Part shown: in pieces, positions 8,527 through 16,653 of the stretch
How positions within the stretch are numbered: position 1 is the first letter of the stretch
Layout: every line of letters starts with the position of its first letter
Assembly (NCBI RefSeq): GCF_001653335.1
Contig: NZ_CP015079.1
Location: 1,054,001-1,118,000 of the forward strand
Source: Nocardioides dokdonensis FR1436
GTDB lineage: Bacteria; Actinomycetota; Actinomycetes; Propionibacteriales; Nocardioidaceae
DNA: 64,000 nt
Reading direction: 5' to 3'
Program-made: the position numbers and the translations under genes
Notes under the pieces: generated by a model
Told to the model about the DNA's origin: nothing
Database searches by the model: none
What the model saw: the letters and a program-made list of their open reading frames with translations, nothing else

Positions 8527-9702
8527 CTAGACCTTCCCGCGCAGGATGCGCTTGAAGTAGGTCAGCGGGAGGCCGTAGCGGTCGGCGTACCAGGTGAGCA
8601 TCCGGGGCTTGACCAGGTCGGGGAAGGGCACCGAGGGCGTGGGGCGGCCGTCGCGGTCGACCTCGACGAGCATCAGCCGGCGCTTCGAGGTGGTGATCGG
8701 CATGACGGTGTAGCCGTCGTAGTGCTGCGCGGGCTCCGAGCCGTCGGTGGTGATGTTGTGGGACAGGACCTCGACCTGCTTGCGCAGGCCCCCGCCCGAG
8801 GGGCGCGTGCCGAGGTCGGCGACGTCGCCCAGCGACCAGACCGCGGGGTGCCGCCGGTGTCGCATTGTGCGCTCGTCGACGTCGACCAATCCCGCGCCGC
8901 TCGACCCGGCCAGGTCGCTCTCGGCGACCCAGCTCGGCGCTCGGTAGGGCGGCACGACGTGGGCGTAGGCGAGGTCGTCGAGACGCTGCTCGCCCGCCGG
9001 CGTCGTGACCGTGGCTGCGCGTCCCTCGAGGCCGGCCACACGGGCCTCGCGCAGCACCCGGACGCCGTACGACGCCAGCACCTGCTCGAGCCGCCAGTCG
9101 GCCCGGGGGTTGCCGAGCGGGGTGGGGCCCGGGAGGGCGAGGTGCACCTCGAGGTCGGGGAGGACACCCGCGCGGCGCCAGTGGTCGCACGCCATGAACA
9201 GCGGCTTGAGCGCGGTGGCGCCGCAGGGCGCGGGCTCCGGAGGCATCGTGAAGAGCACCCGCCCGGCGGTCAGGTCGCGCAGCGCGGGCCACACCCGCGG
9301 TGCGCTCTCGACGACGAAGGTCGAGCCCGCCCAGCCGTCGGCGTACGCCGCCGCGAGGCCGGGGACGGCGTCCCAGTCCTCCTCAAGGCCGGGACAGACG
9401 ACCAGGGTGGTGCAGCCGATCTCACGGCCGTCGGCGAGGCGCACGCTGGGGCCCGCGGGATCGACGGCCACCACCTCGGCCCGGATCCAGGTGACGCCCT
9501 CCGGCATCACCTCCGTGGCCGGGCGTTCCAGGGAGGACATGGTGGCCTCGCCGGAGCCGACGTAGTTGAGCAGCGGCCGGTAGCGGTGGGTCGTCTCGGA
9601 CTCGACCACGGCGACGCCCGTCGCGCCGTCGCGCAGCAGTCGGGCGGCCAGGGAGATGCCGGCGTTGCCGCCACCGATGACCAGTACCTCGTGGCGCTCC
9701 AT
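8527..9702 (-). CDS. FAD-dependent oxidoreductase, sulfide:quinone oxidoreductase-like
   Basis: 391 residues of the two-dinucleotide-binding flavoprotein fold. N-terminal VIGGGNAGIS is the FAD Rossmann motif; the second half has VWSLGDVADLG, the FAD-contacting segment. HRYRPLLNYV and PCGATALKPLFM resemble the SQR / FCC-B group, where a cysteine at the latter position takes part in sulfide oxidation. Likely peripheral-membrane and quinone-reducing, oxidising sulfide or another thiol, but other NAD(P)H:quinone activities are possible. TACGTT 6 nt before ATG 9702 marks a leaderless start. Confidence 0.82.
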   Translation of the reverse strand: MERHEVLVIGGGNAGISLAARLLRDGATGVAVVESETTHRYRPLLNYVGSGEATMSSLERPATEVMPEGVTWIRAEVVAVDPAGPSVRLADGREIGCTTLVVCPGLEEDWDAVPGLAAAYADGWAGSTFVVESAPRVWPALRDLTAGRVLFTMPPEPAPCGATALKPLFMACDHWRRAGVLPDLEVHLALPGPTPLGNPRADWRLEQVLASYGVRVLREARVAGLEGRAATVTTPAGEQRLDDLAYAHVVPPYRAPSWVAESDLAGSSGAGLVDVDERTMRHRRHPAVWSLGDVADLGTRPSGGGLRKQVEVLSHNITTDGSEPAQHYDGYTVMPITTSKRRLMLVEVDRDGRPTPSVPFPDLVKPRMLTWYADRYGLPLTYFKRILRGKV

Positions 9703-9708
9703 CCGACC

Positions 9709-9714
9709 AACGTA
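9709..9714 (-). promoter_or_regulatory. -10 box (TACGTT) of the SQR-like gene
   Basis: Minus-strand TACGTT, 6 nt, then ATG 9702; leaderless layout as seen at several genes here. Confidence 0.5.
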
Positions 9715-9767
9715 ATCGCGTCCAGCACACCCCGAGGTGGCGTCGCTGGGGCCTGTGGGTCAGGCGG

Positions 9768-10055
9768 TCATCCCTTGCGCTGGAGCCGGTCCATCATCTG
9801 CTGGATCGTGGCCTCGTCGGGCTCCTTGACGACGTAGACGTCCCACCAGTTGATGACCACGGGGATGCCCCACCCGAGGATGACGAAGACCGGCCAGAAG
9901 AACGCCTCCGGGCTGCTCATCGCCCAGATCGCCACGAGCAGGGTGTTCACCAGGATGTACACCAGCACGTGGGTCTGGAAGTCGCGGCGCTTCTTGAGCT
10001 GTATCAGCGCCCGCTCGCGCAGGGTGCTCTCGGCTGGCTCGTGTTCCTCGACCAT
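9768..10055 (-). CDS. 2TM domain-containing protein
   Basis: 95 residues. A charged N-terminal helix (RERALIQLKKRRDF) leads into two transmembrane segments at about 29-46 and 52-70 joined by a short loop, then a charged tail. This matches the 2TM domain family (PF13239), which occurs alone or attached to kinases and has no known activity. AGGGAGGA upstream of ATG 10055 gives a good ribosome site. It is followed at 65 nt by the SQR-like gene, which has its own promoter. Confidence 0.85.
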   Translation of the reverse strand: MVEEHEPAESTLRERALIQLKKRRDFQTHVLVYILVNTLLVAIWAMSSPEAFFWPVFVILGWGIPVVINWWDVYVVKEPDEATIQQMMDRLQRKG

Positions 10056-10161
10056 GGCTTCCTCCCTGCTCTCGACGTTAGGTCGCCCGGCGGGCCTCCG
10101 GCAGGGACCTTCGGCCCTCGATGTCTCGACGGAGGTCAGTGCGCCGGGGCAGGGAGCCTGA

Positions 10162-11541
10162 TCAAGCAGCCTGGTCGGTGGGGTGGTCGACGCGTCGGGT
10201 GCCGGTGTGGTCGACGAGGTAGAGGGCGCCGTGGGGGTCGCGCCACACGAAGACGCCGGGGAAGGGCTGTCTGACCCGCCAGTGCCCGAAGGTCTTGATG
10301 CGGTGGTGGGTCTGGGTCAGGGGGCCGTAGTTCCCGATCGCGCTCGGACCGCCCCGGCCGTGTGGTCGGTAGGGCTCGGTGTGGTCGACCTGCATCGTGT
10401 CGCTGGTGCAGGAGGCGAAGGGGAACACGTCGGCCGGCGACAACAGCCGCACGGCCCGTCTATGTCGTTGCGGGATCTCGTAGGCATCGACCGGTGCGTG
10501 GCCGAGGGGGTCGAGGACCGGGCGGATCGTGAACACCGCATGGGGGCCGAGGACGTCGCGGACCCAGTCGGTGGTGACGGGGCCGTGTCCCTCGAGGCGG
10601 GCGATGGTGGGCAGGTCGGAGCCGATGCTGCGCCCGTCGAGGTGGACCACGACCTCCGCACGCGGCACCAGGGCACCGATGTCGAGGTCGCCCGGGTCGG
10701 TCTCGGGGTCAGTCGCGCAGGTCTGGGGGTTGGCGAGCATCAGCACCGCCAGCACCCGCCGCTCATCCCCGCTGACCACGGTGGCGGCGGTGTCGGGGCG
10801 CTCCTCCCCGGCCGGCTGATCCATCGGGTCGGCGGGGTGCGGGTCGTCGGGCAGCCTCTCGCGCAGCCGCTCAGCGAGCGCGGTGATCGCGGTGTCGAGC
10901 TGGGCGATCACGGGAATGGGGGCGCGGATCAGGAAGGAGGCCATGCCGTGCTCGGGCTTGCCGATGATCTTGGCGAACGTCGCGCGGCGGGCGCGTTCCT
11001 CCTTGGCCCGGGCCAGGGCGGGTGCCGCGGCGGCGACCTTTCCGATCACCAGGGCCTCGAACCGGGACCACGGGATCCGCCCGTCGGCTGATTCGGCGAC
11101 CTCGGCGTCGACGTAGGCAGCCTCGGCTGCAGACAGCTCGCGGGTCCTGGTGCACACGAACCGGGCGTAGGAGGCCCGGACCTCCCCGGCCAGCACCCGG
11201 CCCCACAGCTGCGGGTGGCGGTGGCGCAGGTCCTGGGCATCAGCGATCAACGCGACCGCGGCATGGGTGGTGCGCCCGATCCGCGCGCCCAGCTCGGCGG
11301 CGGCGAACTCGGCGACCTCAGCGGTGCCCGCACCGCCCAGGCGCCGCGCCTGCTCGCGGCCCGGCTTCCCGACCTCGTCCGGGTCGAGGACACCGGGACG
11401 GGCCGGGTCGTGCAGCACCGCCCACCGGTACGCCACCCGCAACAGCTCCACCTCAGCCTGCTGGAGCGTGCGCGCACACACGGTGGCAGCCTCGAGGACA
11501 GCGTCCTCCGACATCTCCTCCACCACCAGCGTCCCGGCCAT
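10162..11541 (-). CDS. DUF222/HNH endonuclease (13E12 repeat family)
   Basis: 459 residues from ATG 11541. The N-terminal two thirds is an alpha-helical DUF222 region (AELLRVAYRWA through the ALARAKEERARRATFAKI segment), and the C-terminal 80 residues carry an HNH nuclease module: QVDHTEPY, the Asn in AIGNYGPL, and THHRIKTFGHW. The usual zinc cysteines of HNH modules are not evident. This is the multicopy 13E12-type family common in Nocardioidaceae and mycobacteria; such genes often vary in number between strains, though no flanking repeats are visible here. An in-frame extension to 12255 is ignored because it overlaps the upstream gene in another frame. Confidence 0.82.
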   Translation of the reverse strand: MAGTLVVEEMSEDAVLEAATVCARTLQQAEVELLRVAYRWAVLHDPARPGVLDPDEVGKPGREQARRLGGAGTAEVAEFAAAELGARIGRTTHAAVALIADAQDLRHRHPQLWGRVLAGEVRASYARFVCTRTRELSAAEAAYVDAEVAESADGRIPWSRFEALVIGKVAAAAPALARAKEERARRATFAKIIGKPEHGMASFLIRAPIPVIAQLDTAITALAERLRERLPDDPHPADPMDQPAGEERPDTAATVVSGDERRVLAVLMLANPQTCATDPETDPGDLDIGALVPRAEVVVHLDGRSIGSDLPTIARLEGHGPVTTDWVRDVLGPHAVFTIRPVLDPLGHAPVDAYEIPQRHRRAVRLLSPADVFPFASCTSDTMQVDHTEPYRPHGRGGPSAIGNYGPLTQTHHRIKTFGHWRVRQPFPGVFVWRDPHGALYLVDHTGTRRVDHPTDQAA

Positions 11542-11768
11542 GACTCCACCCAAGCAGGCAGCACCGACAGTCCGGACGAGGCGAGCACCCGACCTGTGGA
11601 CCAAGCACCGACTGACACCCGGGGCAGCTCCATCCCGGACCGGAAGCACGCCACGGTCACCGCCGTCGGGGCCACGACATACCGCCGCCAAGGCCGCCGC
11701 GTACCCGAACCAACCCGCGTCCGGCCCGACCACGCTTCCGTTGACGATCTCGCCGACAACTCGCTCGG

Positions 11769-12239
11769 TCAGTCCCGAGCCGCCGGGTGACCCCACTCGA
11801 GGGGGCTTTCCCGGGATCGGGCGCGGCCGCGAAGCGAGATGGTTCCCCGCGGGCGGCCCGGCGTACCGCGCTTGGCGGCCCGATGGGCCCTGGCGATGAC
11901 GTGCACGCGCTGCGTGAAGACCACGAAGCGGGCTTCCCCCTCGGGGCTCCCCGCCGGGGTCACGTCCACCGCGAGCCACAACCCGTCCGGCTCGAAGCCG
12001 ACGACGGACTTCCCCGTGCCGGAGCGCTCCTTGCTCACGGCGGAGGAGGTGACCTGGAGGTCGAACTCGACCGCTCGGGCGTGCGCGTCGCGGGTCCTCC
12101 GCAGCGCCTGCGTCGCCTCGACGAACGCCCGCTCCTCCGCGGAGATGACGCCCGCCGGGATCCACGGCGCCCGCGGGCCGGTGGCGTCGATCTCGGGTCG
12201 GACCTTGTCCCCGTTGACCCAGACATCTCCCCAGCTCAT
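11769..12239 (-). CDS. Hypothetical protein
   Basis: 156 residues, unknown function. ATG 12239 has GAGG 8 nt upstream. The middle part (residues 40-125) looks like a small alpha/beta domain, with a helix rich in Arg and Ala (QALRRTRDAHARA) and strands GLWLAVDVTP and ARFVVFTQRVHV; the C-terminal tail is basic. No signal peptide or membrane segment. The frame keeps the high third-position GC seen in real genes. The HNH gene follows after 227 nt on the same strand. I can assign no function. Confidence 0.6.
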   Translation of the reverse strand: MSWGDVWVNGDKVRPEIDATGPRAPWIPAGVISAEERAFVEATQALRRTRDAHARAVEFDLQVTSSAVSKERSGTGKSVVGFEPDGLWLAVDVTPAGSPEGEARFVVFTQRVHVIARAHRAAKRGTPGRPRGTISLRGRARSRESPLEWGHPAARD

Positions 12240-12261
12240 CCATGCATCCTCGCACTGGTCA

Positions 12262-12277
12262 CCGGACCGGTGTCCGG
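12262..12277. promoter_or_regulatory. Short dyad in a divergent intergenic region
   Basis: CCGGAC-cggt-GTCCGG lies between the hypothetical gene starting at 12239 (minus) and the DUF2510 gene at 12382 (plus). Could be an operator. In such GC-rich DNA short dyads are common, so confidence is low. Confidence 0.25.
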
Positions 12278-12381
12278 AGGAGGTGCCGTTCGATCGACTG
12301 CACGACTCGTCCGCGTTGCCGGCGATCCGGCTCGAGCAGTTCTAGCCTGGGCGAGCAGCAGCGAGGAGAGAGGGGTTGCCC

Positions 12382-12774
12382 ATGTCGAGCACACCGGCTG
12401 GCTGGTACGACGACGGTTCCGGATCGGGCAGGAAGCGCTGGTGGGACGGCCATGCCTGGACCGACCAGTTCGAGGCGCCGGCCGAGGGCGGCGGCATCGC
12501 TGGGGTCGCCGGCCAGATCCAGCAGAGCGCTGTCGCTGGCGCCCAGCCCCGGCCGGCCGCGCCGGGCGCGAGCTACGTGGTGCTCCAGGTCATCCTCAAG
12601 GAGAAGCTCTGGGGCACCGGCTCGGGCAACCTCACTGAGCTGGAAGGGGTGCTGAACCGTCAGGCGGCGTTCGGATACCGGCTGCACACGATCACCACCG
12701 CCGCTTCCGGCAGCAAGGGACTCGGCGGCGGCGACCGGATCCAGGCGACGATGGTCTTCGAGAAGATCGTCTAG
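12382..12774 (+). CDS. DUF2510 protein with DUF4177-like C-terminal domain
   Basis: 130 residues. The first 30 residues (PAGWYDDGSGSGRKRWWDG, WTD) are the DUF2510 motif, usually found at the ends of actinobacterial membrane or regulatory proteins. Residues 65-130 form a small beta/alpha domain (VVLQVILKEKL ... ELEGVLNRQAAFGYRLHTI ... MVFEKIV) like DUF4177. No membrane segment is present. ATG 12382 follows a purine-rich GAGGAGAGAGGGG; a TTG at 12376 is less likely. TAGCCT at 12343-12348 is a possible -10. Confidence 0.75.
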   Translation: MSSTPAGWYDDGSGSGRKRWWDGHAWTDQFEAPAEGGGIAGVAGQIQQSAVAGAQPRPAAPGASYVVLQVILKEKLWGTGSGNLTELEGVLNRQAAFGYRLHTITTAASGSKGLGGGDRIQATMVFEKIV

Positions 12775-12786
12775 GCGCTGTCTCGT

Positions 12787-12820
12787 CCCCGGCCGGCCGG
12801 CCGGGATCGGGACGCCGGGG
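12787..12820. terminator. GC-rich hairpin between convergent genes
   Basis: CCCCGGC (12787-12793) pairs with GCCGGGG (12814-12820) around a loop that itself contains a CCGGCCGGCCGG self-complementary tract. It lies just past the stop at 12774 and before the convergent stop at 12828. There is no T-run, so it is a candidate only. Confidence 0.35.
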
Positions 12821-12827
12821 GCGGGGT

Positions 12828-13226
12828 CTACGACGAAGGCGTCTTCAGTCTGCGGGCAGCGACCTGCGCCAGGAAGCGCCAGCCCAGCATCGTCACCGCG
12901 AGGACGATGGCGGCGACGACCAGGAACGCGGGAGCGATGCCCCGGCCAGACGCGACGCGCAGGGCCATGCCGAGCACGTAGGTCACCGCGAGGACGACCA
13001 CGCCCTCGGGCCACACCCGACGCGACCGCCGCCCGCTCCACGCCAGCCCGGCGTGCGCCAGTCCAGCAGCCACCGCGAAGGGCCACATGATGACGAGCAC
13101 GACCCAGTCGGACTCGCCGCCATCGTGCGCGTTCGCGCCACCGACCGCCAGGGCGAGCACGCACACGAGGTCGGCCACGAGCGGGCCCAGCAACCGGCCT
13201 GTCGCCAGCGGTCTGATCGACGTCAC
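12828..13226 (-). CDS. DUF3054 family membrane protein
   Basis: 132 residues from GTG 13226; another GTG at 13256 would add ten residues, and neither has a clear ribosome site. Four transmembrane segments are visible (about 13-30, 42-60, 74-92, 98-120), with a short GGANAHDGGES loop after the first, the pattern of DUF3054. The function of the family is unknown. It is followed upstream by the AAA ATPase gene in the same direction at 34-64 nt. Confidence 0.7.
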   Translation of the reverse strand: MTSIRPLATGRLLGPLVADLVCVLALAVGGANAHDGGESDWVVLVIMWPFAVAAGLAHAGLAWSGRRSRRVWPEGVVVLAVTYVLGMALRVASGRGIAPAFLVVAAIVLAVTMLGWRFLAQVAARRLKTPSS

Positions 13227-13290
13227 GCCCCCAGCGTGGCAGGCGCGACCCCGCACGAGCTGAGCGGGTCAGCCCGGACTGGTGGCCGGA

Positions 13291-14037
13291 TCAGTCGGGC
13301 GCGATGACGTGCCGCAGGTAGCGCATCGGGTCGTCGAGGTAGGCCCGCCAGTGGGCGACCAGCTCGAGGTCCTCCCACGTCGTCGGTCGCAGCCCCCACG
13401 GCCCGACCTCGAGGATGCGCGCGCCGGGCAGGGCCGCCAGCAGGGGTGAGTGCGTGGCGCAGACGACTTGAGCGCCGCCGGCCGCGAGCTCGTGCAGGGT
13501 GGAGGCCAGCGCGAGCTGGCTGCTGAAGGACAGGGCCGCCTCGGGCTCGTCCAGGCAGTAGAGGCCCGGGGAGTCGAACCGGGTCCGGAGCAGCTCCAGG
13601 AAGGCCTCGCCGTGGCTCAGCTCGTGGAAGCGCGGGTCGTGACGGGTGCTGTAGGACTCCTGGCGGGTGAAGTAGCCGTGCATCGTCTCCGCGCGGAGGA
13701 AGAAACCCCAGCGCGGGGCGCCGGGAGCCTTCTCCAGGGTGATCCACTCGTGCAGCGGCGACTCGGTCGTGCGGGTCCCCTCCTGCACGTTGCGGGTGCC
13801 GCCCTCCGGCGCCAGCCCGAAGGCCATGGCGACGGCCTCCACGAGGGTCGACTTCCCGCTGCCGTTCTCGCCGACCAGCAGCGTGACGCCGGGCGTGAGG
13901 TCGAGCCCCTCGCGCAGCAGCTGCTCGACCGCGGGGATCGTCGCCGGCCAGCGCCCGGGCGGCGCGGGCGCCCGCTCGTTGGCGACCACGCGACGTACGA
14001 GCCGCCGGTCGCGGACCCACGCATCCGAGCGACCCAT
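13291..14037 (-). CDS. Stand-alone AAA/ABC-type ATPase
   Basis: 248 residues. Walker A is LLVGENGSGKSTLVEA, Walker B is GLYCLDEPEAALS, and a switch His follows in VVCATHSPLLAAL. The ABC signature region appears as ELSHGEAFLELL. This is the single-domain AAA family ATPase common in actinobacteria and related to overcoming-lysogenization-defect/SMC-like ATPases; it has no membrane domain and no transporter next to it. The role is unknown. TAGCCT stands 7 nt before ATG 14037, a leaderless start. Confidence 0.83.
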   Translation of the reverse strand: MGRSDAWVRDRRLVRRVVANERAPAPPGRWPATIPAVEQLLREGLDLTPGVTLLVGENGSGKSTLVEAVAMAFGLAPEGGTRNVQEGTRTTESPLHEWITLEKAPGAPRWGFFLRAETMHGYFTRQESYSTRHDPRFHELSHGEAFLELLRTRFDSPGLYCLDEPEAALSFSSQLALASTLHELAAGGAQVVCATHSPLLAALPGARILEVGPWGLRPTTWEDLELVAHWRAYLDDPMRYLRHVIAPD

Positions 14038-14044
14038 GGCCGGG

Positions 14045-14050
14045 AGGCTA
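14045..14050 (-). promoter_or_regulatory. -10 box (TAGCCT) of the AAA ATPase gene
   Basis: Minus-strand TAGCCT, 7 nt, then ATG 14037. Leaderless layout. Confidence 0.5.
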
Positions 14051-14211
14051 CCTCCGAACGACGGACGCGGACCTCCTCGTGCAGTGGGAGTCGGCGCATG
14101 AGCTCCGGCTCTGGATCGATCGCGGATCCGTCGATTCCGGCGCCGTCGCCCGTCACCACCTGATCCAATGGGGACCCCCCTCGTGAGCATCCCCCCTGGA
14201 GGACCGCCCCC

Positions 14212-14898
14212 ATGCGCCATCCCCGGCTGATCGCCGCCGCCACCACCGTCGCGCTCACCCTGCTCGCGCCCACGCCCGGCCAGGCACGCACCACCGACGA
14301 CCCGTACGCGGCCACCCTCGACGATCCCCTCGGCGACGTGGCCTCCCAGTCCGGAAAGCCGGGTGAGGCTCAGATCCGCGGCACCGACCTCACCGGCACC
14401 GGGGTCGAGGTGCGGCACGGGAAGACCCGGCTGAAGGACCGGATCCTGCTGACCTGGACCGTCGACGACTTCTACGACGACTACGCCGCGGACCAGGCGT
14501 TCATGGAGTTCAAGGCGCAGATGAAGATCACGCGTGCGCGGAAGAAGGGCGGGGAGAAGACGAAGAAGATGGGCGTGCAGATCGGCTTCGACAAGCACGG
14601 GGACTGGGCCTACGCCCGGCCCACCAAGCCGGGCCGCCGCGGCTGCTCCTCCTCGACCGACACCCCGGGCGCGCCCCTGGAGGGGCACAGGAAGTACATC
14701 AAGGTCCGTCGCGTCGACGAGACCCTCACCGCCACCATCAAGACCGTCTGCTTCTCCGACCCCACCGGGTTGCAGTCGATGAGCGACCTGGTCCTGTGGA
14801 CCTCCGGCTTCACCGACCCGGCCAACAGCACCTTCGACAGGACCGACGACGCCTACCCGGTTCTCTCGATGCTGCCTCCCGCGACCGAGCAGGACTGA
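14212..14898 (+). CDS. Secreted protein of unknown function
   Basis: 228 residues. A Sec signal peptide (RHPRLIAAATTVALTLL, cleavage after AQAR-like Ala near 26) leads an Asp/Lys-rich soluble protein with no family I recognise. Two cysteines (in RGCSSS and KTVCFSD) could form a disulfide. It opens with DPLGDV, a motif seen at the start of several secreted actinobacterial beta-sandwich proteins. GGAGGA 8 nt before ATG 14212 is an excellent ribosome site. A strong hairpin follows the stop. Confidence 0.75.
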   Translation: MRHPRLIAAATTVALTLLAPTPGQARTTDDPYAATLDDPLGDVASQSGKPGEAQIRGTDLTGTGVEVRHGKTRLKDRILLTWTVDDFYDDYAADQAFMEFKAQMKITRARKKGGEKTKKMGVQIGFDKHGDWAYARPTKPGRRGCSSSTDTPGAPLEGHRKYIKVRRVDETLTATIKTVCFSDPTGLQSMSDLVLWTSGFTDPANSTFDRTDDAYPVLSMLPPATEQD

Positions 14899-14906
14899 GG
14901 GACGAG

Positions 14907-14951
14907 AGTGTGGAGCGCCGGGTGAACCCTGTTCACTCGCGGCTCCACACT
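14907..14951. terminator. Nested inverted-repeat terminator
   Basis: AGTGTGGAGC (14907-14916) pairs perfectly with GCTCCACACT (14942-14951), with an inner perfect hairpin GTGAAC-cct-GTTCAC (14922-14936). A TTTT run follows on the plus strand. It sits between the convergent secreted-protein and PspC genes and may serve both. Confidence 0.75.
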
Positions 14952-14965
14952 TTTCGCGTCGAGGG

Positions 14966-15220
14966 TCAGGCGGTGGGGTCGTGCCGGGTGGGCACCTGGG
15001 CGCTGGGGCTGTCCTCGTCGGGCATCAGGATCCACAGCACGGGGTAGATCAGCAGCTGGCTGCCCGGCACGACCATCAGGATCAGGACGAACAGCAGCCG
15101 AGCGATCCACGGCGTGAGGCCGAACCGGCGCCCGAGGCCGGCGCAGACGCCGCCGAGGACCCTGGTGTCGCGGGGTCGGACGAGCCCCTGGGTGGCGAAG
15201 CTGGTGCGGATGTCGGTCAT
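14966..15220 (-). CDS. PspC domain-containing small membrane protein
   Basis: 84 residues. The PspC signature VLGGVCAGLGRRFGL is followed by one long hydrophobic segment (WIARLLFVLILMVVPG and LLIYPVLWILM) and an acidic tail (PDEDSPSA). PspC proteins sense or respond to envelope stress; single-domain copies are common in actinobacteria. GGAGGG precedes ATG 15220. The flavohemoglobin gene ends 98 nt upstream on the same strand, so read-through is possible. Confidence 0.85.
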   Translation of the reverse strand: MTDIRTSFATQGLVRPRDTRVLGGVCAGLGRRFGLTPWIARLLFVLILMVVPGSQLLIYPVLWILMPDEDSPSAQVPTRHDPTA

Positions 15221-15318
15221 GGTTGCCCTCCGGTCGTGTGGGTGATGCCTCCAGTGTGTGTCGCGCGTGCGCTGCTCACCATCGGGAACCTCCCTGGCTC
15301 GACCCTGACCCCGGGGGA

Positions 15319-16506
15319 TCAGGCCGAGGCCAGCCACTTGTCCGGCCCGAAGACCTCGTAGTGGATGTCGCTCTCGTTGACGTGGCGCTCGATCAGGGAG
15401 CTGCGCACGGACTCCATGAACGGCAGCGGGCCGCACAGGTAGACCTGCGCGTCGGCGGGCAGCTCCACCAGCCCGAGGTCGACCCGGCCGGCGCTCAGGA
15501 CGTCCCTGGTCGGGCGTACGCCGAGGTCCTCGTACCAGCGGTGCAGCCTCGCGGCGGGCAGCGCGGCCACGAGGTCCTTCAGCTGCTGGCGGTGCGCGTG
15601 GCGGGCCGGGGAGCGGTCGGCGTGCAGCACCAGCACCTCACGCTGCGAACCGGTGCCGGCCAGGTAGTGCAGGATGCCGATGATCGGGGTGATCCCGATG
15701 CCGGCGGAGATCAGCACCAACGGCTCGTCGGCGTCCTGCACGACCAGCTCGCCGAAGGGCGCCGAGACCGCGACCTCGTCGCCCTCGAAGAGCTCCTGGT
15801 GCAGGAAGTTCGAGACCTCACCACCCTCGACCGCCTTGACCGAGATCCCCCACTCGCTGGGGTCGGGGGCGTGGGTGAGGCTGTACTGCCGGATCTGGCG
15901 GGCCCCGTCGGGCAGCGGCACCTGCACCGACACATACTGCCCCGGGCGCGACGCCGGCAGGGTGCTCCCGTCGGCCGTCCCGAGCACGAACGACACCGTG
16001 TCGGGCGACTCCTGGAGCCGGCGGCGCAGCACCAACGTGCGCCACACGTCGCCGTGCTCGATGCCGGCATCGGCGTACAGCCGCTTCTCGATCGTGACCA
16101 GCGCGTGCGCCATGTGCCAGTAGACCTCGTCCCAGGCGGAGGCCACCTCGGGCGTGACCGCCTCGCCGAGCACCTCCACGATGGCGGCGAAGAGGTGCTC
16201 GTGGACGATCGGGTACTGGTCCTCGCGGATGCCGAGGGAGGCGTGCTTGTGCGCGATCCGCGCCAGCACCTCCATCGGGTCGCGGCCGTCCTCGGCCACC
16301 AGGAGGGTCGCGTACGCCGCGATCGCGCCCGCGAGCGCGCTCTGCTGATCGCCCTGCGCCTGGTTGCCGCGGTTGAACAGGTCGCGCAGCAGGGCGGGGT
16401 GCGCGGTGAACATCCGCTGGTAGAAGACCGGGGTGATGTCGCCGATGGCGGCCCCGATGACGGGGAGCGTCGCCTTGACGACCTGGGCGGACTGGGTGGA
16501 AAGCAT
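15319..16506 (-). CDS. hmp: Flavohemoglobin (nitric oxide dioxygenase)
   Basis: 395 residues, the usual length for Hmp. Globin domain (1-135) has TPVFYQRMF with the distal Tyr and AHKHASLGI with the proximal His. The FAD domain shows RQYSLTHAP, and the NAD domain ISAGIGITP and a late YLCGPLPFM segment. The enzyme turns NO and O2 into nitrate with NADH, in the cytoplasm, protecting against nitrosative stress. GGAG lies 4 nt before ATG 16506. The upstream region to 16653 holds a CCACC-t-GGTGG dyad (16578-16588) that might be an operator; no NsrR gene is adjacent. Confidence 0.93.
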   Translation of the reverse strand: MLSTQSAQVVKATLPVIGAAIGDITPVFYQRMFTAHPALLRDLFNRGNQAQGDQQSALAGAIAAYATLLVAEDGRDPMEVLARIAHKHASLGIREDQYPIVHEHLFAAIVEVLGEAVTPEVASAWDEVYWHMAHALVTIEKRLYADAGIEHGDVWRTLVLRRRLQESPDTVSFVLGTADGSTLPASRPGQYVSVQVPLPDGARQIRQYSLTHAPDPSEWGISVKAVEGGEVSNFLHQELFEGDEVAVSAPFGELVVQDADEPLVLISAGIGITPIIGILHYLAGTGSQREVLVLHADRSPARHAHRQQLKDLVAALPAARLHRWYEDLGVRPTRDVLSAGRVDLGLVELPADAQVYLCGPLPFMESVRSSLIERHVNESDIHYEVFGPDKWLASA

Positions 16507-16653
16507 CAGGCTCCATGGGGGGTGTGGAAGGACGTGCCGGTGCGCGGCTCGGCGAGCCCGCGCGTCCCTCCACTGGACCACCTGGTGGTGGCCGCGGCGC
16601 AGTGCCGAACGTCCTGGCTCGGCCGGACGGACGTCCCGTGAGTGGCCCGTCCC

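Noticed and set aside
6185..9292. Open frame of 1035 codons on the minus strand across three genes
   Set aside because: It is Arg/Pro/Ala-rich, covers the amidohydrolase in another frame and the opposite strand of the membrane protein gene, and has no motif. Long chance frames are normal at this GC content.
11542..12255. N-terminal extension of the HNH protein to 697 residues
   Set aside because: The extension would lie over the separate 156-residue gene in another frame and has no DUF222 similarity; the ATG at 11541 begins the family-like sequence.
13560..13585. GAGTCGAACCGGGT string reminiscent of a tRNA T-arm
   Set aside because: It lies inside the AAA ATPase coding sequence and no acceptor, D or anticodon arm can be folded around it.
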